From positions 434,001-498,000 of the forward strand of contig NZ_BSTD01000002.1 of the NCBI RefSeq assembly GCF_030269325.1: DNA of 64,000 nt, written 5' to 3'. Under the pieces are notes generated by a model. That model was not told the origin of the DNA. It searched no databases and was given only the letters and a program-made list of their open reading frames with translations. The position numbers were made by a program, and so were the translations under genes. The DNA is from Amycolatopsis sp. NBRC 101858 (GTDB taxonomy: Bacteria > Actinomycetota > Actinomycetes > Mycobacteriales > Pseudonocardiaceae). Of the stretch, positions 43,777 through 53,400 are shown one piece after another; positions within the stretch are counted from its first letter, which is position 1; each line of letters starts with the position of its first letter.

Positions 43777-44844
43777 ATGCGCGCGATCGTGGTCCGCCGG
43801 TTCGGCGGCCCGGAAGTCCTGGAGTCGATCGAGGTCCCGGTGCCGGAGCCGGGCCGGGGGCAGGTACGGATCCGGGTGGCGGCGGCCGCGGTCAACCCGG
43901 TCGACCTTGCGACGCGGGCCGGGATTTTGACTGGGGCGGGGGTGATCCCGCCGCGGGAGGTGCTCGGCCTGGGTTGGGATGTCGCCGGCGTGATCGAGGC
44001 CGTGGGTGAAGCCGAGGAGAGCGACGCGCGCGAACCGGGTTCACCCCGGCAGAACGCCAGCCTCGGCAGGCCGAGCGAGCGGGCGCGGCTCGGGCACGAC
44101 GACAGCTTGGGCGAACCGGTTCCGCTCCGGGCCGGCGGAGGGCCTGCTGCCCCGGCCGGCGGGCAGCCCGGCCGATTCCGCGTCGGCGACCCCGTGATCG
44201 GCCTTCGCGACCGGCTCGCCACCCCGCTCGGTGCCTACGCCGAGCAGGTCGTGCTGGATGCCTCGGCCGTCGCGCCCGCGCCCCCTGGCCTCTCCCCCCT
44301 CGAAGCCGCGACCCTGCCGCTCAACGCCCTCACCGCCGCCCAGGCGCTCGATCTCGTCGGAACCACCGGAACCCTGCTGGTCACCGGCGCGGCGGGCGCG
44401 GTCGGCGGGTACGCCGTCGCCCTCGCGCACGCCCGGAAACTGCACGTCATCGCCGTCGCGGCCGACGCCGACGAAGCCGCCGTCCGGGACTTCGGTGCCG
44501 ATCGGTTCGTCCCGCGCGGCCCGGACCTCGCCGAGCGCGTGCGAGCCCTCGTCCCCGGCGGGGTCGACGCCGTCCTCGACACCGCGCTGCTCGGCCTGGA
44601 CGCGCTCGATGCCGTCCGCGGCGGTGGGGAGTTCGTCGCCTTCGCCGCCGGGGCCGCGCCGATTCCCCTGCGCGGGATCCGCGTCCGCGACGTCTGGATC
44701 CGGGCGGACGGCGAACGGCTGGCCGAGCTGGCCGGCGCCCTCCGCCCGCGCGTCGCCGGCGTGCTGCCGCTGTCGCGGGCCGCCGAGGCCCACGAACGGC
44801 TGGCCGCGGGCGGGCTGCGCGGCCGGCTCGTGCTGACGCCGTGA
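43777..44844 (+). CDS. MDR-family NADP-dependent oxidoreductase with internal insertion
   Basis: 355 residues, ATG with GAAGGAGAC upstream. GroES-like part (MRAIVVRRFGGPEVLESIEV) and Rossmann part (TLLVTGAAGAVGGYAVALAH) fit the quinone oxidoreductase group without zinc. Residues about 79-132 (ESDAREPGSP...GGQPG) have no place in this fold, where GVIEAVG is normally followed within 5-8 residues by RFRVGDPVIG. The remaining chain is complete and the frame is open, so a non-destructive insertion is inferred. Likely controlled by the divergent HxlR regulator. Confidence 0.85.
   Translation: MRAIVVRRFGGPEVLESIEVPVPEPGRGQVRIRVAAAAVNPVDLATRAGILTGAGVIPPREVLGLGWDVAGVIEAVGEAEESDAREPGSPRQNASLGRPSERARLGHDDSLGEPVPLRAGGGPAAPAGGQPGRFRVGDPVIGLRDRLATPLGAYAEQVVLDASAVAPAPPGLSPLEAATLPLNALTAAQALDLVGTTGTLLVTGAAGAVGGYAVALAHARKLHVIAVAADADEAAVRDFGADRFVPRGPDLAERVRALVPGGVDAVLDTALLGLDALDAVRGGGEFVAFAAGAAPIPLRGIRVRDVWIRADGERLAELAGALRPRVAGVLPLSRAAEAHERLAAGGLRGRLVLTP
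44011..44172. repeat. In-frame ~160-bp insertion with palindromic ends inside the oxidoreductase gene
   Basis: Within the insertion GAACCGGGTTC (44032-44042) and GAACCGGTTC (44113-44122) are palindromes that also form direct repeats (CGAACCGG...CTCCGG-like flanks), and CTCGG-CAGG-CCGAG (44062-44075) is a small hairpin. No stop codon and length near a multiple of three keep the host frame. It looks like a short interspersed repeat element rather than coding drift. Borders are approximate. Confidence 0.5.
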
Positions 44845-44865
44845 AATCTCCTTAGCCTGGGCGTC

Positions 44866-45564
44866 ATGGATGATCGCGTTCTCCTCATCACCGGTGCCTC
44901 GCGCGGCCTCGGCGCCGCCACCGCGCGGCTGGCCGCCGCCTCCGGGTTCAAGGTCGCCCTCGTGGCCCGCAAGGCCGACTCCGTCACCGGCCTCGCCGCC
45001 GAACTCGGCGAAGACCGGGCGATCGCGCTCGGCGCCGACGTCGGCGACTGGCCGAGCATCGACGGCGCCGTCACCCGGGCCGTCGAGCGGTTCGGGCGGC
45101 TCGACGCGGCCTTCGCCAACGCCGGGATCGGCGTCGGGACCTCGTTCTTCGGCACCGACGACCCCGACCCCACCCAGTGGGAGGAGATGGTCCGCACCAA
45201 CGTCCTCGGCGCCGCCTACACCGCCCGCGCGGCCCTGCCCGCGCTCAAGGAGTCCTCCGGGCACCTGCTGATCACCGGCTCGGTCGCCGGCCGCTACATC
45301 CGCAACGCCAGCCTGTACTCGGTGACGAAGTGGGCCGTCACCGGGATGGCGGGCGCCATCCGCGAGGAGGCCGTCGGCACCGGGGTGCGCGTCACGCTGG
45401 TCAACCCCGGCATCACCGACACCGACATCCTCGACGACGACCAGCGCAAGAAGCCGAAGCTGGACGCCGGCGACATCGCCCGCGCCGTGCTCTACGCACT
45501 GCAGCAGCCGCCCCACGTGGACGTCAACGAGATCATGGTCCGCCCGACCGGCCAGGTGCTCTAG
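44866..45564 (+). CDS. Short-chain dehydrogenase/reductase
   Basis: 232 residues. Cofactor motif TGASRGLGAATARLA near residue 11; NAG at about 85 (FANAGIGVG); Ser in ITGSVAGRYI; YSVTK for the Tyr-Lys pair near 145. Arg in VARKADSV suggests NADP(H). Ends RPTGQVL, a common sub-family signature. Probably co-transcribed with the oxidoreductase 21 nt upstream. Stop overlaps the convergent BNR gene. Confidence 0.9.
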   Translation: MDDRVLLITGASRGLGAATARLAAASGFKVALVARKADSVTGLAAELGEDRAIALGADVGDWPSIDGAVTRAVERFGRLDAAFANAGIGVGTSFFGTDDPDPTQWEEMVRTNVLGAAYTARAALPALKESSGHLLITGSVAGRYIRNASLYSVTKWAVTGMAGAIREEAVGTGVRVTLVNPGITDTDILDDDQRKKPKLDAGDIARAVLYALQQPPHVDVNEIMVRPTGQVL

Positions 45565-46586
45565 CGGCTCAGGCGGGCGACCCGGCCCTTGGCGCCGCCG
45601 GCCCAGCAGCTCGTCCCGGCGCAGTCCACCGAGTCGAAGCTGCCGGAGTCGAACGCCGTCCAGTGCCGGCCGCCGTCCGGGCTGTAGTCGCTGCCGCCGG
45701 TGCCGACGGCGATGACGCTCCCGCCGCGCCAGGCCAGCCCGGAGCGGTACCCGGCGGGGTACTGCCCCGGGGTGGTCCAGGTGCGGCCGCGGTCCCGGGT
45801 CAGCGCGACGGCCGGGCCGGGTGCGGTCGGGTTCGCGTAGTCGCCGCCGATCGCGATCCCCTGTCCCGGGCTCCGGAAGGCGACGGCGAACACGCCGGCC
45901 GACGGGCTGCTCGGCAACGGCGTGTCGGACGCGGTCCAGTGGCGGCCGCCGTCGCCGGAGTGCAGGACGCGGGCGGTCGCGCCGCCGCCGGTCGCGAGCC
46001 AGGCGTCGAACGGTCCCGAGGTGGTGATGCACTGGCCGCTGGCCGCGAACCCGGCCTCGCCGGGCAGCGCGGGCGGGAAGCCGCTGTCGGGGACCGGGCG
46101 CCAGCTGCGGCCGCCGTCGAAGGTGGCCTGGACGCGGAACTTCCCGTCGACGGGATCGCTCATCGCGAGCCCGCGCCACGGGTCGAAGAAGGCGAGGCAG
46201 TCGTAGAACGCCGCCGCGTCGGTGTTCTGGAACGTCCGGCGCCAGTGCGCGCCGCCGTCGTCGGTCCGGTAGACGCGCGAGTCGGTGCCGGGGCCGATCG
46301 AGAGGGTCACGGCGTGGTCGGCGTCGAAGGCCTCGATGTCCCGGAGCTCGAGCGCCTCCGCGCCGGGCGGGCCGACGGACTTCCAGCTCGTCCCGCCGTC
46401 GGTGGTGCGCAGGACGGTGCCCTGCGTGCCGCTGACCCACGCGACGCGGGCGCTGACGGCGGACAGGCCGCGGAACTGGGCGGTGACCCCGGTGGGCTTG
46501 ACGTCCCACTTCGGCAGGCGCTCCCCCGCCGACGCCGGAGCCGCCACCGAGACCAGCAGAGCGAGGACGAGCAGCAGGACACGCAT
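45561..46586 (-). CDS. Secreted six-bladed BNR beta-propeller protein
   Basis: 341 residues from ATG 46586 (the longer upstream frame is shadow of pafA). Signal peptide 1-20 (LLLVLALLVSVAAPASA). Six Asp-box/BNR repeats: TTDGGTSW, TDDGGAHW, TFDGGRSW, SGDGGRHW, TRDRGRTW, SPDGGRHW. This is the photosystem-stability/oxidoreductase-like propeller, without sialidase catalytic residues. Probably exported and binding a carbohydrate or protein. It lies after pafA on the same strand. Confidence 0.85.
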   Translation of the reverse strand: MRVLLLVLALLVSVAAPASAGERLPKWDVKPTGVTAQFRGLSAVSARVAWVSGTQGTVLRTTDGGTSWKSVGPPGAEALELRDIEAFDADHAVTLSIGPGTDSRVYRTDDGGAHWRRTFQNTDAAAFYDCLAFFDPWRGLAMSDPVDGKFRVQATFDGGRSWRPVPDSGFPPALPGEAGFAASGQCITTSGPFDAWLATGGGATARVLHSGDGGRHWTASDTPLPSSPSAGVFAVAFRSPGQGIAIGGDYANPTAPGPAVALTRDRGRTWTTPGQYPAGYRSGLAWRGGSVIAVGTGGSDYSPDGGRHWTAFDSGSFDSVDCAGTSCWAGGAKGRVARLSR

Positions 46587-46648
46587 GCGGAGATCCTGCC
46601 GCACCCGCCCGGCGACTTTCGTAGGGAACACCGGGCGGGTGTGCGGGA

Positions 46649-48007
46649 CTAGAGCGAGCTGATCAGGCGTTCCACGCGCTCGTCGACCGAGCGGAACGGG
46701 TCCTTGCACAGGACCGTGCGCTGGGCCTGGTCGTTCAGCTTCAGGTGCACCCAGTCGACCGTGAAGTCGCGCCCGGCGGCCTGGGCGGCGGCGATGAAGT
46801 CGCCGCGCAGCTTCGCCCGGGTCGTCTGGGGTGGGGTGTCCTTGGCGGCCTCGATCTCGCCGTCGTCGGTGACCCGGCGCACCAGGCCCTTGCGCTGGAG
46901 CAGGTCGAAGATGCCCCGGCCGCGGCGGATGTCGTGGTAGGCCAGGTCGAGCTGGGCGATCCGCGGGCTGGACAGGTCCAGGTCGTGCTTGTGCCGGTAG
47001 CGCTCGACCAGCCGGTGCTTGATCGCCCAGTCGATCTCGGTGTCGATCTTGCCGAAGTCCTGCTGCTCGACGGCGTCGAGGGCGCGGCCCCACAGCTCGA
47101 TGACCCGCTCGTTCGCCGGGGTCGTGCCGTTGTCCTTGAGGTGCTGGACGGCGCGGGCGTGGTACTCGCGCTGGATGTCCAGCGCCGAGGCCTCGCGCCC
47201 GCCGGCCAGCCGCACCTGGCGGCGGCCGGTGAGGTCGTGGCTGATCTCGCGGATCGCCCGGATCGGGTTGTCGAGGGTGAAGTCGCGGAATTGGACGCCG
47301 GCTTCGATCATCTCGAGCACCAGGTTCGCCGAGCCGACCTTGAGCATGGTCGTCGGCTCCGCCATGTTCGAGTCGCCGACGATGACGTGCAGGCGCCGGT
47401 AGCGCTCGGCGTCGGCGTGCGGCTCGTCGCGGGTGTTGATGATCGGCCGCGAGCGGGTGGTCGCGCTCGAGACGCCCTCCCAGATGTGCTCGGCCCGCTG
47501 CGAGAGGCAGTAGACCGCGCCCCGCGGGGTCTGCAGCACCTTGCCGGCGCCGCAGATGAGCTGCCGGGTCACCAGGAACGGCAGCAGCACGTCGGCGATC
47601 CGGGAGAACTCACCCGCGCGGGTCACCAGGTAGTTCTCGTGACAGCCGTAGGAGTTGCCCGCGGAGTCGGTGTTGTTCTTGAACAGGAAGATGTCGCCGC
47701 CGATGCCCTCGTCGGCCAGCCGCCGTTCGGCGTCGACCAGCAGGTCCTCGAGGATCCGCTCACCGGCCTTGTCGTGCGTGACCAGCTGGACGAGGTCGTC
47801 GCACTCGGCCGTCGCGTACTCGGGGTGCGAGCCGACGTCCAGGTAGAGCCGGGAGCCGTTCGACAGGAAGACGTTCGATGAGCGTCCCCACGAGACGACT
47901 CGCCGGAACAGGTAGCGCGCCACCTCGTCGGGCGAGAGCCTGCGCTGTCCGTGGAAGGTGCACGTGACCCCGAACTCGGTCTCGATGCCAAAGATCCGCC
48001 GCTGCAT
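46649..48007 (-). CDS. pafA: Pup-protein ligase PafA
   Basis: 452 residues from ATG 48007, the usual family length. Start [20 protein letters not shown] is the glutamine-synthetase-like active-site strand; metal and ATP residues follow in [20 protein letters not shown] and [39 protein letters not shown]. PafA links the C-terminal Glu of Pup to target lysines using ATP. The chain lacks the Dop loop insertion near residue 40 that its relative at 54672 has. Upstream, a short divergent region leads to the PAP2-DAGK fusion. Confidence 0.97.
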   Translation of the reverse strand: MQRRIFGIETEFGVTCTFHGQRRLSPDEVARYLFRRVVSWGRSSNVFLSNGSRLYLDVGSHPEYATAECDDLVQLVTHDKAGERILEDLLVDAERRLADEGIGGDIFLFKNNTDSAGNSYGCHENYLVTRAGEFSRIADVLLPFLVTRQLICGAGKVLQTPRGAVYCLSQRAEHIWEGVSSATTRSRPIINTRDEPHADAERYRRLHVIVGDSNMAEPTTMLKVGSANLVLEMIEAGVQFRDFTLDNPIRAIREISHDLTGRRQVRLAGGREASALDIQREYHARAVQHLKDNGTTPANERVIELWGRALDAVEQQDFGKIDTEIDWAIKHRLVERYRHKHDLDLSSPRIAQLDLAYHDIRRGRGIFDLLQRKGLVRRVTDDGEIEAAKDTPPQTTRAKLRGDFIAAAQAAGRDFTVDWVHLKLNDQAQRTVLCKDPFRSVDERVERLISSL

Positions 48008-48149
48008 GCCACCAGAGTAGGCGCTGGACCCCCTTCGACGGTGCGCCGTTCGGGCGTCGACACGCCCCCGGTGTGCCACAGACGGTGAAAACCCCCCGAT
48101 TCAGGCACGATTGGAGCACTGCTCTTGACTACTCGGGGAAGGCGACTCC

Positions 48150-49634
48150 TTGTCACACCAGCTCATCCAGGCCTTCCGACGGGTCGGGCGAACCGACCGG
48201 GCCCTCATGCGGCGCAGTGCCGCCCTCCCGGCCACGAAGGCCGACGACGCGCTGATGGCGCTGTCGAGATCGGCGAACAAGTCCCGCCTCTGGTGGGGCG
48301 TGGCGGCGCTGCTGGCGGTGCAGAAGGGCCCCACGCGGCGGGCCGCGCTGCGCGGGGTCGTCGCGATCGCCGGGGCCAGCGCCGCGGCGAACCTGATCGG
48401 CAAGCCGCTGTTCCCCCGCCGCCGCCCGGCCGAGGAGGAGGTGCCCATGCACCGCCGCCTGCGGAAACGCCCCACTTCGTCGTCGTTCCCGTCCGGCCAC
48501 TCCGCCTCGGCCGCGGCCTTCGTGACCGCGGTGGCGATGGAGTCGCCGCGCGCCGGTCTCGCCGTGGCCCCCCTCGCGCTCGCCGTCGCCTACTCGCGCG
48601 TCCACACCGGCGTCCACTGGCCTTCCGACGTCGGCGTCGGCCTGGGCATCGGGGTCGGCGTGGGCCTGGCGACCCGGCACTGGTGGCCGCTGCACGACGA
48701 CGTCCCGGCCCGCACCGCCCACGACGCGGACGCACCGGAGATGGTCGACGGCGACGACATGCTCGTGCTGGTCAACCCGAAGTCCGGCATCGACGGCCAG
48801 GACCCGACCGAGGACGCCCGGCACGCCTGGCCCAAGGCCGAGATCCTCCACCCGGACCCCGACCAGGACCTGATCGCCCAGCTCGAAAGCGAGATCGACG
48901 CCCGCGGGACGGTCCGCGCGCTCGGCGTCGCGGGTGGTGACGGCACCGTGGCCGCGGTCGCCGCGGTCGCCGCGGAACGCGACCTGCCGCTGGCGCTGAT
49001 CCCGGCGGGCACGCTCAACCACTTCGCCCGCGACGTCGGCGTCAGCTCCATGCCCGACGCGGACGCGGCGACCGAGCTCGGCAACGCCGTCGGCATCGAC
49101 CTCGGCGAGGTCGAAATCAAGGAGGGGGACGGCGGCACGGCGCACCGCTGGTTCGTCAACACCGCCAGCCTCGGCGGCTACCCGGAGATGGTCCGGCTGC
49201 GCGAGAAGCTGCAGGAAAAGCACCCCAAGTGGCCCTCGGCCGCGATCGCGCTGACCCGGTCGCTGCGGCACGCCAAGCCGCTGACCGTGCGGCTCAACGG
49301 CAAGCTCACCCAGGTGTGGCTGCTGTTCGTCGGCAACGGCACGTACGCGCCGAAGGGCTTCGCGCCCAGCCGGCGGCCCGCGCTCGACACCGGCCTGCTC
49401 GACGTCCGCTACCTGCGCGCCGACCTGCCCTACTCGCGGGCCCGGTTCCTGCTGGCGATGGTCACCCGCACGCTCGCGGCCAGCCACGTCTACCAGGAGC
49501 TCGACGTGGCGGAGCTGGACGTCGAGCTGCTGGACGGCCACCGGCGCGTCGCCACCGACGGCGAGGTCGGCCCGCTCGGCAACCGGTTCCGCTTCCGGTC
49601 CCGGCCCAGCGCCCTGACCATCTACCGTCTTTAA
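48150..49634 (+). CDS. Bifunctional PAP2 phosphatase-diacylglycerol kinase fusion
   Basis: 494 residues from TTG 48150 with GGAAGGC upstream. Residues about 20-185: PAP2 lipid phosphatase with KPLFPRRRP, SSSFPSGHSAS and SRVHTGVHWPSD. From about 205 on: DAGK domain with LVLVNPKSGID, VAGGDGTVAAVAAV and LIPAGTLNHFARDVG. The chain could dephosphorylate a lipid phosphate and rephosphorylate another. Such fusions are known in actinobacteria. It is embedded between pafA and prcA, on the opposite strand. Confidence 0.9.
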   Translation: MSHQLIQAFRRVGRTDRALMRRSAALPATKADDALMALSRSANKSRLWWGVAALLAVQKGPTRRAALRGVVAIAGASAAANLIGKPLFPRRRPAEEEVPMHRRLRKRPTSSSFPSGHSASAAAFVTAVAMESPRAGLAVAPLALAVAYSRVHTGVHWPSDVGVGLGIGVGVGLATRHWWPLHDDVPARTAHDADAPEMVDGDDMLVLVNPKSGIDGQDPTEDARHAWPKAEILHPDPDQDLIAQLESEIDARGTVRALGVAGGDGTVAAVAAVAAERDLPLALIPAGTLNHFARDVGVSSMPDADAATELGNAVGIDLGEVEIKEGDGGTAHRWFVNTASLGGYPEMVRLREKLQEKHPKWPSAAIALTRSLRHAKPLTVRLNGKLTQVWLLFVGNGTYAPKGFAPSRRPALDTGLLDVRYLRADLPYSRARFLLAMVTRTLAASHVYQELDVAELDVELLDGHRRVATDGEVGPLGNRFRFRSRPSALTIYRL

Positions 49635-49739
49635 CCTTTCTTTACTTTCTCTCAACGAACCCACAGCCGCCCCTGGCTAGCGTCTTGATCGAGATGCGGG
49701 CGACCCTGCCCGCGGCCAGGGGACGAGCGGGGATCGAAC

Positions 49740-50942
49740 ATGGACGGGCACGGCCTGGCGAGCGGTATCCACCGGGCCGCCACCGACCCGGTGCTGCCCG
49801 GCGACGTCACCGCACGCGCCCGGGACCTCGGCCCGTTCGAGTCCCCGCTCATCTGGCTCGCCCTCGCCTCGGCCGCCGTCGCGGTCCTCGCCGTCGTCTT
49901 CGCGTTGTGGCACCGGCGGCGGGTGCGCCGCTGGGGCTTCACCGCCTTCGGCGTCCTGCTGCTGCTCGCGGCAGTCACTGCCCTGAACAGCTACGTCGGG
50001 TACGTCCGCACCTCCGACGACCTCGCCCGCCTGCTGCAGAAGGGCCCCGGCGTCGTCAACCTCGCCGGCCGGCTGCTCGACGACGGCCACGAAGCACCGT
50101 CCGACTCCGAGTCCGCCGGGTCGCACCCCGGCGCCGGCACCGCGACCGCCGGCCAGCGGATCGACGTCGTGAACCTGCCCGACCCGGCGCACGGTGTCCC
50201 GTCGGGCAGCAACTACGTCGTCCTGCCGCCCGGGTACGACGCGACCGCGGCCCGCCGCTACCCGGTCGTCTACCTGATCCACGGCTACCCGTTCGGCGGC
50301 CCTCGCGACTGGCTGACCTCCGGCGACGCCCCGGGCACCCTGCTCGCGCTGCAGCAGGCCGGCGTGATCGAGCCGATGATCGTGGTCAGCGTCGACCTGA
50401 CCGCCGGAAACCCCGCCACCGACTGGGAATGCCTCGACATCCCCGGCGGCCCGCAGCTCGAGACGTACCTCGCCCGCACGGTGGTCCCGGCGATCGACCA
50501 GCGCTACCGCACCATCGCCGACCGCGGCCACCGGGCACTGGGCGGCATGTCCGGCGGTGGCTTCGGGGCGCTCAACATCGGCCTGCACCACGTCGACGAG
50601 TTCGGCACCCTGCTGATCGCCCTCCCCTACGACGACCTCAACGACTCCGTCGGCGTCCTCGACGGCAACCGGGCGGCGATCGCCGCCAACACCCCGCGCC
50701 GCTACCTGCCGACGATGCCCTTCCCGGCGCCGATCTCGGTGATGCTCGCGGTCGGCACCGGAGCACCCACCGACGTCACGACGGCCCACCGGATCGCCGA
50801 CGCCCTCCGCGCCCGCGGCCAGGAAGCGGTCGTCCACGCCGAACGCGGCTTCAACCACACCTGGCACACCGCCCGGGCGACGCTGCCGTACCTGCTCGCC
50901 TTCGCCGACCAGAACTTCCGGGCCTCCCCCGCGACGTCCTGA
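49740..50942 (+). CDS. Membrane-anchored esterase (antigen-85/mycolyltransferase-like fold)
   Basis: 400 residues. Two N-terminal membrane segments (LIWLALASAAVAVLAVVFAL and GFTAFGVLLLLAAVTALNSY) precede an external esterase domain: RYPVVYLIHGYPFGGPRDW, catalytic Ser in LGGMSGGGFGALN, and His in FNHTWHTARATL. This is the esterase D/antigen 85 family. Substrate could be a cell-envelope ester; no mycolate genes are nearby. Preceded by an A/T-rich promoter-like region (49635-49680). Confidence 0.85.
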   Translation: MDGHGLASGIHRAATDPVLPGDVTARARDLGPFESPLIWLALASAAVAVLAVVFALWHRRRVRRWGFTAFGVLLLLAAVTALNSYVGYVRTSDDLARLLQKGPGVVNLAGRLLDDGHEAPSDSESAGSHPGAGTATAGQRIDVVNLPDPAHGVPSGSNYVVLPPGYDATAARRYPVVYLIHGYPFGGPRDWLTSGDAPGTLLALQQAGVIEPMIVVSVDLTAGNPATDWECLDIPGGPQLETYLARTVVPAIDQRYRTIADRGHRALGGMSGGGFGALNIGLHHVDEFGTLLIALPYDDLNDSVGVLDGNRAAIAANTPRRYLPTMPFPAPISVMLAVGTGAPTDVTTAHRIADALRARGQEAVVHAERGFNHTWHTARATLPYLLAFADQNFRASPATS

Positions 50943-50983
50943 ACCCGGGACGGGTCCCCGGGAGCCCCGGCTACGGTCGCCGG

Positions 50984-51679
50984 GTGCGCCTCGGTTCCCT
51001 GGTCCTCGCTGTGACGGCGACCCTGGCCCTCTCCGCGTGCGGGCCACCGGACCCGCTCCCGTCCACGGCGGCCCTGCTCGACGAGTACGCCCGGTCGACG
51101 TCGGTGAAGAACGACCGGTTCACCGGGACCGGGTCGAGCGCGGAGCGAGCGCAGTACCTCTTCGCCAACTACCCCGGCGGACGGCTCTTCGGTGCGCTGC
51201 TGGCGACGTTCCGGTGCGGCGCCGGCGACCAGCACGGCCCGTTCCCCTCCGACAAGTGCGACCTGACCGACGAAGTGCGCCGCACGGTGAGCACCGTCGC
51301 GGGCGGTGACCTCTACGCCCGGTCGCTGCTCGTCAAGCACGAGCGCGGCTCGCTCGAACTCGTCATGCTCTACGTGGTGCGTGGCCCCGGGAAGTCCGTG
51401 GCCGTCGACCGGACCGGACGCGGCTACACCGACCTGGCGGACTTCCGGGCCCACAACGACCTGCTCACCGCCGAGGACCTGGTGCTGACCCCGGCGGACA
51501 TCACGGCGGTGCCCGGCGGGAACGCGGTCGTCGTCACCGGGCACACGCCGCCGGCCTGGCCGTGGTGGGTGCTCGGCGGGTGCGTCGCCCTGGTCCTGGT
51601 GCTCACCGCGGTGTTCGTCCTGCTCCGGCGGCGGGCGAAAGCCCGGTTCGACGGCCTCTTCGGCCCCGGCGCCACCTGA
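50984..51679 (+). CDS. Lipoprotein with C-terminal membrane helix
   Basis: 231 residues from GTG 50984. Lipobox LALSACGPPDP at residues 14-20; external domain with Cys pair (ATFRCGAGD, DKCDLTDE); then a membrane helix (WWVLGGCVALVLVLTAVFVL L) and a basic end (RRRAKARFD). So both lipid anchor and transmembrane helix are present, which is unusual. Function unknown; follows the esterase gene by 41 nt. Confidence 0.75.
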   Translation: MRLGSLVLAVTATLALSACGPPDPLPSTAALLDEYARSTSVKNDRFTGTGSSAERAQYLFANYPGGRLFGALLATFRCGAGDQHGPFPSDKCDLTDEVRRTVSTVAGGDLYARSLLVKHERGSLELVMLYVVRGPGKSVAVDRTGRGYTDLADFRAHNDLLTAEDLVLTPADITAVPGGNAVVVTGHTPPAWPWWVLGGCVALVLVLTAVFVLLRRRAKARFDGLFGPGAT

Positions 51680-51710
51680 AATCCGGTTGTGGCGCACGCG
51701 ATCCTGGAGC

Positions 51711-52487
51711 ATGGACCTCGCGACGCACTACGCCACCGGACCCGCCGAAGACAGCCGGCTCGACCGCACGCCGCACGGCCGCCTCGAGTACCTGCGCACC
51801 CGGGAACTGCTCCGCCGCTTCTTACCCGGCCGCGAACGCGTTCTCGACGTCGGCGGCGGCACCGGTGTCCACGCGGCCTGGCTCGCGGCCGACGGGCATC
51901 CCGTCCACCTCGTCGACGTCGTCCCGGCCCACGTCGCCCGGGCGGCGGCACTTCCCGGCGTCACGGCCTCGGCCGGTGACGCGCGCGAACTCGACGCGTC
52001 CGATGCCTCCTACGACGCCGTCCTGCTGCTCGGCCCGCTCTACCACCTCGTCGAGGCGGCCGACCGGGCCCGGGCGCTCGCCGAAGCCCGGCGCGTGCTG
52101 CGTCCGGGTGGCCTGCTCGCCGCCGCGGGGATCAGCCGGTACCTCTCGCTGCTGGAGACCGGCGCCGCCGGCACGCTCACGCCCGGCCGCGTGGACCCGG
52201 TCCGCGCGGTCATCGAGACCGGTGCCTACGACGGCCACGCCGGCTTCGTCCCCACGCACTGGCACACGGCAACCGAACTGCACGACGAAGTCGCCGCCGC
52301 GGGCTTCACCGGCACAGCCGTCTTCGGCGTGGAAGGGCCTTCGTGGCCCGCGCTGGACTTCGCCGGCCTCTCGCGGTTCGACGAGCTCGCCGAACCGGCC
52401 CTGCGCGCCGCCCGGATCGTCGAGCGGGACCCGCGGCTCATCGACGCCAGCGCCCACCTGCTCGCCTTCGCCCACCGGCCCGCATGA
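51711..52487 (+). CDS. Class I SAM-dependent methyltransferase
   Basis: 258 residues from ATG 51711 with TGGAGC upstream. SAM site VLDVGGGTGVHAAWLAADGH (motif I), VDVVP acid strand, and LLLGPLYHLVEAADRARALA EARRVLRPGGLLAAAG (motifs II-III). Substrate unknown; small-molecule type. Last gene before a strong terminator hairpin. Confidence 0.9.
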   Translation: MDLATHYATGPAEDSRLDRTPHGRLEYLRTRELLRRFLPGRERVLDVGGGTGVHAAWLAADGHPVHLVDVVPAHVARAAALPGVTASAGDARELDASDASYDAVLLLGPLYHLVEAADRARALAEARRVLRPGGLLAAAGISRYLSLLETGAAGTLTPGRVDPVRAVIETGAYDGHAGFVPTHWHTATELHDEVAAAGFTGTAVFGVEGPSWPALDFAGLSRFDELAEPALRAARIVERDPRLIDASAHLLAFAHRPA

Positions 52488-52528
52488 CGAAGGCGGGGGC
52501 ACGGTCACCGACCACGCCCCCGCCTTCG
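52488..52528. terminator. Perfect-stem hairpin terminator between methyltransferase and prcA
   Basis: CGAAGGCGGGGGC (52488-52500) pairs exactly with GCCCCCGCCTTCG (52516-52528), loop 15 nt. It begins within 3 bases of the methyltransferase stop and lies 7 bases past the prcA stop on the other strand, so it serves both. Confidence 0.8.
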
Positions 52529-52535
52529 CGAAGTC

Positions 52536-53345
52536 CTACTCGCCTTCCGGCTTGGCCTCCGGCTCCTCGCCCTGCGGGTCCGGCACCGGCAGCAGCGAAT
52601 CCAGCGCCGTGCCCGTCAGTCGGCGGAACGAGCGACGCGGGCGGTCGCGGTCCAGCACCGCCACCTCCAGCTTGATCGGCGGGTCGGTCTCGCCGTTGCC
52701 GTTCGCCGCGGACGAAGAAGTGGACGACGACGCCGAGGAAGACGACGAAGACGTCGTCGAGGACGTCGACGGCTGGGTCGGCGTCCGCAGCGCGGCCACC
52801 GCCACCCCCAGCGCGGCCTGCAGGTCCAGGCCGTCCTCGAACGTCTCCTTCAGCTTCGCCGCGATCTTCTCGTTCTGCCCGCCCATCACGATGTACTGCG
52901 GCTCGTCGAAGATCGACCCGTCGTAGGTCAGCCGGTACAGCTGGTCCTCCGCCGCGCTCGCCCCGACCTCCGCCACGCAGACCTCCACCTCGAACGGCTT
53001 CAGCTGCTCGGTGAAGATGCTGCCCAGCGTCGCCGCGTACGCGTTCGCCAGCGCCCGCGCGCTCACGTCACGCCGGTCGTACTGGTACCCCTTGAGGTCC
53101 GCGTGCCGGATGCCCGCCACCCGCAGGTTCTCGAACTCGCTGTAGCGCCCGACGGCGGCGAACCCGATCCGGTCGTAGATCTCGGACACCTTGTGCAGCG
53201 TCGCCGACGGGTTCTCCGCCACGAACAGCACGCCGCCTGCGTACTTCAGCACCACCACGCTCCGGCCGCGCGCGATGCCCTTGCGCGCCAGCTCGGAACG
53301 CTCCCGCATCAGCTGCTCGGGAGAGGCATACAACGGCATCGTCAC
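52536..53345 (-). CDS. prcA: Proteasome alpha subunit PrcA
   Basis: 269 residues. Start [40 protein letters not shown] is the alpha-type gating N-terminus (no catalytic Thr). [20 protein letters not shown] and [16 protein letters not shown] follow. Residues about 193-213 are an almost pure Ser/Thr run ([18 protein letters not shown]) in a variable loop, longer than usual, before [21 protein letters not shown]. The outer rings bind Arc. An ATG two codons in (53339) is an alternative start. Confidence 0.96.
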   Translation of the reverse strand: MTMPLYASPEQLMRERSELARKGIARGRSVVVLKYAGGVLFVAENPSATLHKVSEIYDRIGFAAVGRYSEFENLRVAGIRHADLKGYQYDRRDVSARALANAYAATLGSIFTEQLKPFEVEVCVAEVGASAAEDQLYRLTYDGSIFDEPQYIVMGGQNEKIAAKLKETFEDGLDLQAALGVAVAALRTPTQPSTSSTTSSSSSSASSSTSSSAANGNGETDPPIKLEVAVLDRDRPRRSFRRLTGTALDSLLPVPDPQGEEPEAKPEGE

Positions 53346-53400
53346 GGTGTGCGCTCCAGGTCTTTCGGTGTTTCAGCGTTCACTGGTCCCGTCCGGCGTT

